Assembly (NCBI GenBank): GCA_001599975.1
Contig: BCIO01000006.1
Coordinates: forward strand, 1,111,587 to 1,175,586
DNA length: 64,000 nt
Source: Cystobasidiopsis lactophilus
Lineage: Eukaryota > Basidiomycota > Agaricostilbomycetes > Agaricostilbales > Chionosphaeraceae
Direction of reading: 5' to 3'
The translations under genes and the position numbers were made by a program. How positions within the stretch are numbered: position 1 is the stretch's first letter; each line of letters starts with the position of its first letter. Shown here in pieces: positions 32,282 to 43,636 of the stretch. A model generated the notes under the pieces. The model was not told the DNA's origin, searched no databases, and saw only the letters and a program-made list of their open reading frames with translations.

Positions 32282-34172
32282 TCACCGGCGCTGGCTGAAG
32301 GCCGAGATCCCTTTTCGGCTCTTTAAAGACCCAAAGGTGGATTTGGCCAGCGACGCTTGGGCGGACGAGGCGGGCGTGCTGAATTCGCCCAGCTTGCGCT
32401 TCTTGGCTGTCGGAGGGGTCGAGGCGTCGAAGCCGAGCAGATCGGTGGCTCGGAAACCGCTGTTGCTCGACTGTCTGGAAAGCATACCACCCGGCTTGGC
32501 CTGCCGCACCTCGGCGTCCTTGGTCGCGGCGGACATTTTGACGGCCACAAAGTCGCTGCCGTCCCCCTTGTGCTGCGCCAGGAAGCCGGTCCGCGCCAGG
32601 ACATGCTTGTGGCTGCCGCTTTGGCCGGGCTTGAACCACTCGGGGAAGGGCAGGACGCGCAGGAAGGTCAAGGGCTGATAAGGTGGGCAGACCTCTGCAT
32701 CGGTGCTCGTTGTCGTGGTGGGCGCGTCGGGAACGCCAGCGTAGTAGCGCTGGACCAGCTCCGAAAGCACCGGCTTGGCTGGACCATTTGTAAAGAGAGG
32801 TCGGTTCACCCGCCCGCCTGCGATGTCGCCACCCCATCCCGTGCGGAACGCGGCGCCCTTTGAGATCTCCTCCGCCGACGCCTCCATCAAGCTATCCCGG
32901 TCCAGATCCACCGTCCCGTATACCGTTCCTAGCACCGCGGAGGAGATGTGGCTGCTCGTGTTCTTGAGCTTGGGCGGGAAGGCCGACTTGCTATCTAAGG
33001 TGATGCTCCGAGACATGCTTGAGATGGATACCTGGCACGGCATCCCTTGTGTTGTCGTGCGCGCCTTCTTGGCCTGTAAAGCATGGAGCTGGTCCAGGAC
33101 AGACTGAATAGTTGCCTGGGGCTTGAATAAGACGCGGTGGGTGGGGTCTTTTGCTTCGAAGAACAGCGGGCGGCCATTGGGCCCAAGTTGCGCAAAGTGG
33201 GACTGCAAGGCTGGATGAGAGCACCTTGTCTTCCTAAGATCTGCCGGCGAGAGGGTCAGCGGACGACTCTTGGAGCATCTTTCGTAACGCCTCACCAACA
33301 ACGCAAAGGGCAGGCAAGGCTACCAGATCCTCGACAAAATCGGACGTCACGTTTGCAGACCCGTACAACCGAAGCACTTGAAGCCTAGAGAAGTGCTCGC
33401 CACCGAGCGCGAGCATCACTCTCAACCCGTCGTCGGTGATGTTGTAGCTCGACAAGGACAGGCCGGCCAACGACTTCGAAAGAGCCGACCGAATTGAGAG
33501 TAGATCCTTGTCGTCCAGAGTGTTGCTGCTGATGTCCAGCAGAGTGCAAAAGCTGAAGGAAGGGTCGGAGACGCGTGTAGAGTGAAGCAGGTCTAGTTCC
33601 CGAACGTCCTTGAAGGACAAGCCGGTATAGCAACGGTACTTCGCTGGTAGGCTGTCGAAAGCATGGTACACCAAAGACTGCCAAAGTCGAAAGGGCAAGG
33701 CAGGATCCGAGGAACTTAGGCGCGGCCAGAGGATCGAGATCTTGTCCAGAAGCAATTCCAGCAGAGTGTACGGCAGGAGAGCGAACGACTCCAATTGACT
33801 CTCGTTGAATTGCTGCTCGTGGACGAGGCCATTGACGATGGTGTCGACAAGGGAGGATGAGCCGGGCGCCTTGACCATGCAATGTTGTTTCTTGAGGATG
33901 GCGAGCTCGGCGTCCAAGCGCGTCCGTGAGACGTGGGTGCCGCTTTCAATGACTTGGTCGTGCGTAGCCACGGAGCCATTGACCTCCCACTGCGGCATCC
34001 TCGCTCTCCTCGTTGCTGCAGAGCGAGTGTCCTGCGTTTGACGCGTTTTCATTTCGGACGGCCAACGCGAGGTGCCAGCAACTTGCTGGCAACGCCTTCG
34101 CTGCATCCATCTCTTGAAGAGCAAACGTGCTGGACCGCGAACCAAAGCGGCGATCAGCTCGAAAGGCTTCAA
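32282..34172 (-). CDS. LRR protein with long novel C-terminal region (single gene across one intron)
   Basis: The upstream part (34172-33290) encodes 'LLPYTLLELLLDKISILWPR', an F-box-like helix region, then leucine-rich repeats: 'LSFKDVRELDLLHST', 'CTLLDISSNTLDDKDLLSIR', 'LAGLSLSSYNITDDGLR', 'LQVLRLYGSANVTSDFVE'. The repeat 'LPALCVVDLRKTRCSH' is completed only by removing a 53-54 nt intron (about 33232-33285) with GTGAGG donor and CTGAC branch. That restores frame into 'FAQLGPNGRPLFFEAKD' and about 300 more residues to 32282, ending in Ser/Lys-rich sequence ('KKRKLGEFS'). Without the intron the LRR part would stop at 33234. The start could be 34172 or an internal ATG near 34000. The C-terminal region is unlike anything I recognise. 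Stop codons of this gene and the RING gene are 6 bp apart. Confidence 0.7.
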
Positions 34173-34220
34173 GAGGCCCCCTCACTCCCTCCCTGCAAGA
34201 CTCGATTGGATCTCAACACA

Positions 34221-34804
34221 ATGCTCGGAATTGACCTGCCCTGGTTCGTTCTGGCTCATGCTTTGGGGATGTGTCTGCTCGGCATCAAGTTGTCGTTTGG
34301 TCGTGACACTGAGGCCTCAGCGTTGGGCATTGCGACTCTGGCCATTGGACTGTGCTGTGAAGAACGTCTTTGCCTGCCCCGCCCGCTGAGTCTCATTTCG
34401 AATGCTATTTAGACCTGACTACTGCACATGTTCCGCAAGAGCAGAACCTCTTCCTGTACGCCTCCGCGCCCGTGCGACTCCTCCTTTCTGGCATCGCTGC
34501 CCTCCGGGTGCTGCAGATCCGCCGGACAGGTCTTGCCGCTCGACAAAGCACCTTGAACTCACTCTGTGGGATAGCACTCTATGACGGATTGGGGGGCCTG
34601 CTGGTGGGATGGTGGCTAGGGACGTTTTCAGGACGGCCACCGGTGGCGCAGTGTGCGTTTCTCTTGTCTCCTTACTGGCGGTCGTGTCCTTCATCCCAAG
34701 TGCTATTACAGGAGCAAAGAAGTCAGGGTGCAGGTCGGGCCAATGAGAAGATCGGGCAAGGTGTCTCACCAGACGCTAGAACCAACAGGGGGAGGGTCTG
34801 CTAA
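34221..34804 (+). CDS. Small integral membrane protein, uncharacterised
   Basis: Start at 34221: 'MLGIDLPWFVLAHALGMCLL' begins a hydrophobic helix, followed by 'EASALGIATLAIGLC' (second helix). After an intron ending near 34440, 'NLFLYASAPVRLLLSGIAAL' and 'LYDGLGGLLVGWWLGTFSGR' give two more helices. A 69-nt intron (34639-34707) and a short polar tail finish at 34804. About 145 residues with four predicted spans and a Gly-rich 'DGLGGLLVGWWLG' signature that I recall from uncharacterised small basidiomycete membrane proteins; this recollection is weak. Start codons of this gene and the LRR gene are within about 50-220 bp and divergent. Function unknown. Confidence 0.6.
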
Positions 34805-35480
34805 AAGCGGGCGATCTGTATGGGGCCCGAGTACGAAGAGAGCATGAGCAAGCATGACCGTAGGAACACGAGCCTAGAATGCGGCACCTTACCAGTCTTG
34901 GCAGCGGGAGTGGCGGCGGAGAAGCCTGAAGGTTCACCGTGGACCTCGATTCCTCTTTGACCCCATGCGGCCATCTGAGCGCTGTGGCTTCGCTGCTGTC
35001 TGCCCTTGCATCCTGTAGTTGCTCGACCACTTGTCAGTCGAACCTTCACAGCGGTGCAACGCCGCCAAAACGCGGCTCTCCCAAGCTTGAAGTTTCTGTC
35101 ACACTTCACTCGGTTGGCCTCTTCGGTCTTCGGTACGAGGCGGCTCGCATGCTATCGAGTTAGATTATTTGGTACACATGTGGAGAAAGTTTGGAGCCCC
35201 GCTCGATTTCGCTGCTGCGATGATCCTCTTTGGCCCTGCGTCTGGCGCTAGCCGAGAAGTGCGAAATTAACCAGCGCACCATGGCACATCTGCTCTCGCA
35301 AGTTTGTTCTCGGCCACTACTCCTCCTGACAAAGAGATTGTTCTTCTCCGCACTCGAACGGGCCCGGCGCATTTTCACCACTGTTTGGGGGAGGGGTTTT
35401 CGAAGCTGCTTTTTTCTGGGTTGATCCTGTTCACATCTCGTCGTCTCCTCAATCTCAAATCCGACAAGTGCTCAAAAACG
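34805..35480. other. Intergenic region, no supported gene
   Basis: About 675 bp upstream of the TRI12-like transporter; presumably its promoter. Short minus-strand frames (for example 34801-35109) have no recognisable content. Confidence 0.4.
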
Positions 35481-38357
35481 ATGTCTGCTCCAGCAGACGC
35501 TACCACCACGCGCGACTCTGCCAGCGAGAAGGCCGAGGGCGAGGGCGCTTACCACGACCACTCTCGCCGTGTTCGCCACCTGCCTACGGTATGCAGCAGT
35601 CGCAAGCGCCTGACGATCTAGCTGACCAGATGCCCAGATCACTGACGACAATGAGCTGGAGTACCGCAAGGAAGACGCCATTCGCGCAGAGGCAAGCTCG
35701 CGTTCCCTCTTTTACCTGCTAATGCCTAACCATACTCGCCCACTAGGCCATTGCTCATGAAAAGATTGATGGTTATGCCACCTCTTGGCAGATGTGGGGT
35801 TCGTCGTTCGCGGTGACGATGGCTGTTATTGCCACTGTGCGTGGCCCTGTTCTGTTTGCGCTCCTCTATTGTCGTCTGACCCGCCTCCAGTACTGGAACT
35901 TCGTGATTCGAAAGTTTTCCGTGTTCATGTTGAAGCGACGAGACTGACAGCTACCTACAGCTGCCAACAGCCAGCCGTTCTTCATCGCCGACCTTGGAAC
36001 TAGCGACAACACCAGCTTGTTCAGCATTATCTGGTCTCTGTCCATCACCGTCGGCCTCATCATGTACGGCCGCCTGTCAGATCAGTTCGGCAGAAAGCCC
36101 TTCGTCATTGGCGGCCTGATTCTGCAGCTGTTGGGCTCCATCGTGGCCAGCACCGCGCACTCGATCAACACTTTGGTCGGCGCCAACGTCTTGTTGGGTC
36201 TTGGGTGAGATCGGTCTTCTCTCTGCTGAGCTGCTTTTGTGATGACACGGGATATCAGTGCCTGTCCATACGTATCCTACTGCCTTTTTGCCGAGGCTGC
36301 CCCGGCGAAGTACAAATACGTGTAGGTTTAACGCTCCTGTCGCAATCGCGTTTGTCACTAACGCGCTCTGCAGGTACACTTTGCCCATCTGGTGTGGCAG
36401 TATTGTGGCCACCGGCTCTGGCGCTGTTATTGCTGGGGCTCTTGATCGCACTGCCATTGGGTGCGTTTTGCTTCTTCCGACTTCCCGACTCCTTCTCGCA
36501 GCTGATGACCCGGATGCAGCTGGAGACTCTGCTACTACATCGCCATCCCGCTGAACGTCGTCGCTCTGGTTATGATGCAGTTCTGCTACTACCCCAGCAC
36601 TTTCCGCCAAATCCACGGCGCTCACCGCACTGTGGCTCAGGAGCTCAAGCGCGTCGACTTCATTGGCCTGGCTTTGCTCGTGTCTGGCTCTACCATGTTC
36701 ATTCTGGGCATCTCCTGGGGCGGCTCGGTCAGTTGTCCGCTTTTGCCGAGCCAGCGAGTCCCAACTGACCTCCCGAGTGCAGCCTGCGCCTTGGACATCT
36801 GCCAAGATTCTTTCCCTTATCATTGTCGGTGCTGTTCTCATGATCGCTTGCATTCTCTGGGGTGAGCACAGATTTCCCTGCACGGGGCGTAGCTGAGACC
36901 GTTTGCTTTTCGCAGAGGTCTTCGGCAACCCCCGCTTGCCCCTGCTGCCCGCTCGCATCTTCCGGGAGACCAAAGGTGCGCCCGCCACGACCTACCCCCA
37001 CGCTGGACTCTCCTCAATTTCAAGCAGGTATCTGGAGCTTGTTGGCCATCGGCAGCATTGGGCGCATTGTCTACACGAGCAGCAACATTATCGTAGGCGG
37101 AGGAGCTTTTGGGGCACAGCAGTGCTTTGGCTGACCATTTCAACAGTGGCCCGGTGAAGTCGCGTCCATCTTTTACTCGAAGGAACTCGCGGCTGGCGAC
37201 TGGGTGTGTATTTGATCATCCGCCGGTTTGGTCCTCTGCTCACCTTCAGATGATTTCCAGGAGGGAGCCGCGTGGACCACCTCCTTGATCGGCTGGGGTA
37301 TTCTCTGCGCCATCTTGATCGTGCGTGTCGCTTGCGATTCTGCATTTGGCTCCGCCCGCTCACCGCAACTGTCTGCAGATTCCCTTCATGCAATACCTCA
37401 AGTCGACGCGGGCGCTCATCATTGGATGTGCCGTCTGGTCCATCGCTTTCTACGGCGGCATGCTGTGCATCACCCCCGACAAGCTGAAGGAGGGCCAAGC
37501 CTTCGCTTTCCTCTCCCTCATGCCTTCGGGCATCCAGCAGGACTTCGTCGTCCTTTACGCCCAATACGTCTGCCGCGAGCAAGAAATTGGCTTTGTCACA
37601 TGTGAGCTGGCCTCCTTCGCATGTCTTTGGAAAAAGTCTGACCCATAGCGCGCAGGTCTCATTATTTTCATTCAATCTTTCTGGGCATCCGTCTTCACCG
37701 CCATTTTCACCGCTATCCTCCAAAACAAACTTCCCACCGAAGTCAGCAAATACGCTAATGCAGCGGCCGTCACTGCCGGCTTTCCGGCCTCTAGCCTCCC
37801 CGAGCTCGACACTGCGCTGCTCACCGCCCCCGCCACTCTGGCCAACGTCACTGGCATGACCCCTTCTGTGTTGACCGCTGTGACGAATGCTGTCCCTTAT
37901 GGTACGGCAAAGGCCTATCAATATGGTAAGTTTCTTTGTGGATCGGCTTGAGGGTGGCGCTAACTTTGCACCAGTCACGGCCGCCGGCTTCGCTTGCTGT
38001 AAGTTCCCTTGGTGTATGCCTGGCTCAGCACATTCCTGACTTGCCGCTTCCAGGTGCTGTCGGTCTGATCGCTGTAAGTCACTGGCGTTATGTCCTCTTG
38101 TAAGATCATACTAATCTAGAATAGGCCTTTTGCATGCCATCGTACGATGTGAGTCCTACCGTCCAGCGAGACCGCATTTCTTTGGCAGATACTGACTTGA
38201 GTGACCATAGGAATACTTCACCAACCGAGTCAGTCGCCCCCAGTACAGCCGCGCCGCCGACGCCAAGCGCGACATTGCCGAGGAGGGCGACGTCCTCTCC
38301 AAGGATGGAGCCGAAATTCATCACCTCGAGAAGGGCACTGCTGCTCCCGCTGTCTAG
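35481..38357 (+). CDS. MFS transporter, TRI12/siderophore-exporter type
   Basis: Fourteen-helix major-facilitator protein resembling fungal TRI12 (trichothecene efflux) and siderophore transporters. Start 'MSAPADATTTRDSASEKA' at 35481; more than ten short exons follow: 'YATSWQMWGSSFAVTMAVIA', 'SLFSIIWSLSITVGLIMYGR' with the MFS loop 'GRLSDQFGRKPFVIGG', 'PYVSYCLFAEAAPAKYK', 'RVDFIGLALLVSGSTMFILG' followed by the TRI12-type 'ISWGGS', 'VIWSIAFYGGMLC'-like helices near 37430-37470, and 'FQSFWASVFTAIFTAIL'. Two very small exons lie near 37970-38120. The C-terminal exon encodes 'NRVSRPQYSRAADAKRDIAE' and stops at 38357. The cytosolic tail is acidic and ends 'KGTAAPAV'. Substrate (toxin, drug or iron chelate) cannot be told. 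Strong family call. Confidence 0.85.
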
Positions 38358-38471
38358 TCGGGTGTGCATCTTCCGTCAAGTGCGTTGGTGGTCTTTGGGT
38401 GGGAAGTTTCTACATAGTAAGGTTGCATTCTCATATGGAGCGTGATACATGAAGTATATATAAAGGCGGAG

Positions 38472-40244
38472 TCAAGCCCTCTGTGCTCCGATGGCCCCTT
38501 GTTGTTGAGGCGCAGAGGGTGAAGGTCGAAAGACATTCGCCACCTCCTGGATGAAAGTCAAGCGAGGGTCGCGGCGTGGCATATTGGTATGCTCTATAAT
38601 AAAGCCATCTGATACCATCAGAAACTTCAGAGCAAGTCCCAGAATCGAGTGACGAAGCGTGCCGGACGAAGCAAATTGCCAAGCTTGCCAACCCCAGACC
38701 GCGTTGCGATGGATGTATTGCTCTTGCATTTCGAAAAGGGATGCAGAGGATGTTCGTCTTTGGGCTGAAATATCTCGGTAGAATTGCTGAAACGGGCAAC
38801 CCATTTGGTCGAGGCTGTCCATCCGGTAAGTTGGGCAAATCCGTCGGTGAGCACTAGCTGCCTACAGGAACATGGCAAACAAATGCCAATCTATCTTAGC
38901 GTCTGAAAAATGAGTCTCCAACACGCAGGCTGGAAGAAATCCAAGCAGCTCGGTGAAGGGTTTCTGCTCTGTTCCGTAATTGGCTGCTGCACCAAAGTCG
39001 CCTATTTTCAAGTACGTGAGGGTTTTTGTGGGCATTTTCTTTTGGAAAACCATGATGTTGGCGCTTCTGAAATCGCGGTGAAGACATCCTAGTTCATGTA
39101 GGTCCTGCAGGCCGGTCGCCAGAAGCAGCGCAAAGTGTTGCAGAATGCGGAGGGGCTTGATGCCAGGGTTCTTTTTGCGGAAAGTTGTCAGGTCTTGGCC
39201 GCTGGCAGCTTCAAAGCCCATAACACAGAAGACTTGAGATCCGGCCTTGAAGCGGAAGGCGAAGTCAAAATCTACGATCATGTGAAGGCGGCTGTCGTAG
39301 TGCTTGCTCCTGGGATCCCAAGCGCCGAATTTGGACGGTTCATCGAGCAACCCAAAGACTGTAGCATTGGCATGGACCTCCGCCAAGAAGTGAGGGTTGT
39401 CTGAGATGGATTCGACCACAATCTTCAGAGCTCCGCTGCGACGAGCAAGACTTCCGAACTGCTTTTCCTCGATCGCTTGATTGTGAGCCATCAGTGGAAT
39501 CTCGTTGTCATACGTGGGTGGTATCGCTTCAGTCAGACCGTATGTCTCTCGTCAAAACCATGTTTCTGATGAAGGCAGCCGTAAGAGATTGCGCATACCG
39601 AAGATAGGCAACTCGTGAACGACAACCGTTCCAAAAGTCCCATTCATGTCGCCCCTGTCGCGGTTGAAATGTGTCTCGTTCAGGAGCTCGTTCTTCAAGA
39701 CTTCTTCAACTTCTACAAAGCCCAGCAACAGGGCTTGCAGTTGAAGGAACTGTTGGATGCGCAAGTTCTTGTCGCTGGACTTGCGCTCTAGATGGTCGCG
39801 AAACATAATAGCTCGAAAGTAGCAAGTGGCGCGGGGGTCAACGTGGCGGGGGAAGGTCGCATGCGGATTTTCGGCCATAAATTTGCCACCTGCACGTAGC
39901 CTCTCCTCGTACAACGCTTGACAGAGAAAGCGAGCATATTGCAAGAGGGTTGAATTTGCGTCCGTGCTGGTGTTGAGTTCTTTCCACAGCGCTCGAGAAA
40001 GGTCGGAGTCGTTGTGAGGCTTTGACACCGCCCGGTGGGCGTCCGGTCGCTCGCTATCGCCATCCGAGCGGTGCTTCGCCAAAAGCTCTGCTTTGCGGTC
40101 GCCCTGTCGAATCCAATCAGTCCACAGCCAGCTGCGACTGATCTTGAGGTGCTCCTCCAGAACCTGGACCGCCTTCTCTGCAAAGCAACGTCCGCAAAGC
40201 ATGAGCCGCTTCTGGAGGTTCTGCAATCTCAACAGAAACAACAC
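38472..40244 (-). CDS. Divergent protein kinase (HRDFR catalytic loop)
   Basis: About 550 residues. The N-terminal half from 40244 is helical ('LQNLQKRLMLCGRCFAEKAV', 'QQFLQLQALLLGFVEVEEVL') and unlike known domains. The kinase fold starts near 39640 with a glycine loop 'GDMNGTFGTVVVHEL', then the ATP lysine in 'SGALKIVVESIS', a hinge region 'FCVMGFEAA', the catalytic loop 'LHRDFRSANIMVF' (39074-39110) and metal loop 'KIGDFGAAAN'. All core catalytic residues (K, D, N, D) are present, so activity is plausible; Arg replaces the usual Ser/Thr-kinase Lys at HRDxK, as in tyrosine kinases. The last exons ('QMGCPFQQFYRDISAQ', 'DPRLTFIQEVANVFRPS') form the C-lobe end at 38472, where introns near 38840-38885 remain approximate. 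It is convergent with the MFS gene. Pathway unknown. Confidence 0.75.
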
Positions 40245-40841
40245 GGCTTACGGCGTTCTAAGAGGCGGTTGTTCTGCTTGTTCATCCTTGCCTGGCGTGA
40301 GCGGTGGTCTGAAGGCAAGAGACGTCAAGGGTAACCGTCATGGGTAGGGAGGCAGTGCTACGTTCTGAAACGCAATGCCATGTCGTCCCAGACAACTGAG
40401 GGAGCAGTCATGTATCCAGCATTGGCCTAGTGAGGGGCGCGGGACAGTGGATAGCCATGTATGTCAGCGCGAGGGAGGGCAGGCCGACAAAACATAATTT
40501 CCAGACCCTCTCGGTGGCTGCATAGAAAGAAGTCACTAAAAACGCTAGGCTAAACATTTTGAGCGTGCAGGGCGGCAAATCTAGAAGGATGCTAAGGCGT
40601 CGAAGCAACCATTAATTTTAAAGAAGGCTCGAGCCTCGAGCCAGCACAGTAATCGCAAGCGAGACTCAAGCACAGCCACATCTGACCTGGCACCAAGGTT
40701 CTGAGCGAGAGGATTTGGCAGGCAAAAGAGATAGAGAGCAAGCAAAGGTCATCGCCGGCTCCAAAAGTGGCACCACAACTCGGCTTTTTTGGAGAGAGAA
40801 GGGGAGGAGGAGCTCGACGGCCGCTTGAGGCGGCACCAGCA
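40245..40841. other. Divergent intergenic region between kinase and ATP4
   Basis: About 600 bp with no supported coding sequence. It should contain promoters of both the kinase (minus) and ATP4 (plus). Confidence 0.45.
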
Positions 40842-41854
40842 ATGTCTCTTAGCAAAGTGGCCCGTTTGCGGCTGCCATCGGTCGCAGCATCGCAGGCGGC
40901 GCTGTCCAGGTCGGTCGCTTTGGCAGCCGAGGCGCCCCCCAAAAGCCGGAGTCGCTGAAATTTGTTGCTCGCTCCCTCCCTTCGCAGCCACGCCCGCTTT
41001 GCGTCGACCGCCGTCGAGCCCAAGTCCAAGGCGGAGTCGCTGATCAACGCCCTCCCAGGCAACTCGCTCCTCACCAAGTAAGCGCGGCACTTGGGACCAG
41101 GCGAGCGGCCCAACTCATGATTTCGGCTTAGAACGGGGACCGCCTTCTTCGGCGCCGCCGTCACTGGCCTCGCCATCTCCAGCGAGATCTACGTCGTCAA
41201 CGAGGAGACCATCATCCTGGGCTCGTTCGCCTTGCTGGCCACCTATATCGCCTCGGCTCTGCGGGCCCCTTACCGCGAATGGGCGGATGGCCAAATCAGC
41301 GTTCGTTTGGCTCCCTTGTGCGGGCTTTCTGGCACCCCCTGACGCACCAGAAATGCTTTACAGAAAGTCTCTGGCATCCTCAACGCCGCCCGGTCCGAGC
41401 ACACCTCTGCCGTCCAGTCTCGCATCACCTCGGTCGAGGAGATGAAGGGCGTCGTCGGCATCACCAAGGACCTCTTCGCCCTCTCCAAGGTGCGTGGTTT
41501 GCTGTGTATGAACTAGGACTGTTGCTCACCCGCGAGTTTGACGCTCAGGAAACCGCGGAGAAGGAGCATGAGGCTTTCGTCCTCCGCCAAAAGGTCGCCC
41601 TGGCCTCTGAGGTCAAGGCCACCTTGGACTCTTGGGTGCGCTACGAGGCCCAGGCCCGCGAGGCCGAGCAGAAGGAGCTCGTCGACACCGTCATCGAGAA
41701 GGTCCTCGCCGGCTTGAAGGACTCCAAGGCCCAAAAAGACATTTTGACCTCAGCCGTCGCTGAGATCGAGAGTACGTTTTTCCGTCTCCCTCGCCTAGCC
41801 CACTGACATGTGCTCAATCGGTGTACAGCCCTGGTCAAGGACAAGAAGATCTAA
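40842..41854 (+). CDS. ATP4: Mitochondrial F1Fo ATP synthase subunit b
   Basis: Peripheral-stalk subunit of the mitochondrial ATP synthase, in the inner membrane. Start at 40842 gives the targeting presequence 'MSLSKVARLRLPSVAASQAA' continuing to an 'ARFAST' matrix-protease-like site in exon 2. Then 'ESLINALPGNSLLTK', the membrane segment 'GTAFFGAAVTGLAISSEIYV' with 'VNEETIILGSFALLATY', 'YREWADGQI', and the soluble helical stalk 'KVSGILNAARSEHTSAVQSR', 'KVALASEVKATLDSWVRYEA' to 'LVKDKKI' at 41854. Introns near 40949-40986, 41079-41133, 41300-41365, 41490-41549 and 41774-41828. About 240 residues, normal. Every segment aligns with fungal Atp4 by memory of the family. Confidence 0.95.
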
Positions 41855-42151
41855 AAGGGGCAAGCGGCCAGCTTGCGGGAATCCAAGCGCACAAAAAGTA
41901 AACCCTCTTAGAAAGCTTCATCGCTCGTGTCCATTCCACAAAATTTGATATTTTCGCCTTCATTCTTTCCGAAAGCAATCGTGCGTTGCAAAACCGGGAA
42001 TCATGAGAGCGAAGGAACGCCATTCCTGCTGGCGCCCCTTGTTTTGTGGAGAGGCTATTACAATGAGTTGGTCGTGTCCATGGTTGCTTCATCAACAGAT
42101 CTTCATGCGACCGGCGCCAAACATAGGGTGGTGGTACATGAGAGAAAGGGC

Positions 42152-43437
42152 TCAATACAGCATTCTAGGTCGGGGCGCGTTCGGGGCGTTTCCGAACCAG
42201 CGACCTGAGCCGCCACAATTCGGGCACGTCGTCTCGTCCCTGTGAGTTACCTGTGAGATGGCAGATCTTAAGGTCTAAAAGAGAGGGGACTCACAGGAAA
42301 AGGAAGCCGGAAGCGATCAGGCCGTAGCCATTACATGTCAAGCAGAGCTCGCCGCCTAGATTTTGACGGTTAACAAGGCAACTGCGACAGATAGAGCGCG
42401 GACGAACCTAGTCGAGGATCACCAGGGCGAACGACCATTGGCCGCTGTGGCCCTTGTGGCGCGAGCGACTGCCTCGGCGGCGTGCCGTAACCGTACACCT
42501 CTTGCTGCGGGGGCACGCGGTAGTGGGCGGGCATGGTGAAAGTCTGGCCGGTGGCGCCCGTTATCGGCTTTGGCATCGGCAAGGGCCTTTGGGAGTTGGG
42601 CGGGGTCGAGTGGCCGTTCTCAGCAGAGGCGGACGTCAAGGCGACCTTCAAAGCGCCGGCGAAAGGCTTCCCAAACTTGTCCCAGCACTTGCGGCAGGGC
42701 GAGGACGGGTCGAAGGCCTTGTAGCCTGTGTCCTTGCATTTCGAGCACACTGAATGGCCGGTGGCCGGGAAGACGAGGATCTTGCCCTGGCGGAGCAAGA
42801 CCTGGCCCGGCTTGGCCGACGTTGTCGGCTCCCATTTTGGTGCTGGCGGAGCGCTCGGTGGAGGTGCAAAACCGCTGTTCCGTTGCGGTAGCGGTGGAGG
42901 GACGCTGCTGGGAGGCGGGGCGGCGCCAGGGAAGGAGTTGGAGACGAAAGGATTGGGCCCGGGGGCAGAGGTGGAAGGCCAGGAATTCGGGTAGGGCTGG
43001 TACTCCCATTCGAGGGCAGGCCGTGTCTGAGATGGAAGGGGGTCCAAAGGTTGGAAGGGCGAGTAAACCCCGGTATTGGTAGATGGGTTGCCCGGCTGAT
43101 GAGAAGTCGGCGGAAGGTGCTGGCGGACTGGAGGCGGCTGGATGACAGCCTCTTGGAATGGCCTCGTAGGTCCATACTCGACGGGCTGCTCGTCCAATCC
43201 GGGCGCGGCTTCATCTGGGGGAAAGGGGAAGCCGCCGCCAGGGGCGTCATTTGAGCTTTCACTTGGCATTTGTCGACTCGCAAAGCGCTACTCACAAGGC
43301 GGTGGCGGCTCCTCGTTCAGGTCCTCCTCCGTGAGTCTTTGGGCATCAGAACCAGAGGCAGAAGGGGCAGAAGCCGCGGACGAATTCGAAGCATTGCCAT
43401 TGTTTCTCGGAGGGAGAGCTGGCGGAGTTTGGGGCAT
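42152..43437 (-). CDS. HUA1: HUA1-like proline-rich zinc-ribbon protein
   Basis: Cytoplasmic adaptor linked in yeast to endocytosis and actin patches. The start at 43437 gives 'MPQTPPALPPRNNGNASNSS', then a long Pro/Ser-rich linker with PxxP-type motifs. The hallmark HUA1 module follows: 'GQVLLRQGKILVFPATGHSV' with 'CSKCKDTGYK' and 'PCRKCWDKFGKPF', then after an intron 'GGELCLTCNGYGLIASGFLF' and 'TTCPNCGGSGRWFGNAP', giving four CxxC pairs like a DnaJ-type zinc ribbon. Stop at 42152. Introns near 42242-42292, 42372-42410 and 43260-43305; the first join, at the 'EEPPPP' end, could not be phased exactly. About 390 residues, longer than yeast Hua1 through its linker. CxxC arrangement makes the assignment firm. 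Confidence 0.87.
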
Positions 43438-43636
43438 TGGCGGCTTCCTCGCAGCCCTCGGATTTGGCCTGCAATCACTTGCAGTTGCTGGCTGAGAAAA
43501 GCGTGGCACTCAGAAAATCAAAACCGCAGCCGGCGAGTTGGTCGGTCAGGAGTGGCGGTGTGCGCTTCTCGACTGCTCTTCCTGCCGCGGCCAGCAGCGA
43601 CTTGTGCTATTGCATTTAAATCGGGGAATAGATCCA

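Noticed and set aside
31407-32837. A 476-codon minus-strand open frame spanning the RING gene and the end of the LRR gene
   Set aside because: It is antisense to two well-supported genes with coherent domains and introns, and its translation is low-complexity Arg/Pro/Trp-rich. A GC-rich antisense shadow is the simpler explanation.
33234-34172. LRR protein as a separate gene ending at 33234
   Set aside because: The final repeat is incomplete, a consensus intron restores it, and the downstream frame otherwise lacks a good start. I merged the two.
36077-36988. A 303-codon minus-strand frame
   Set aside because: Antisense to the TRI12-like MFS gene, whose helices and introns are clear.
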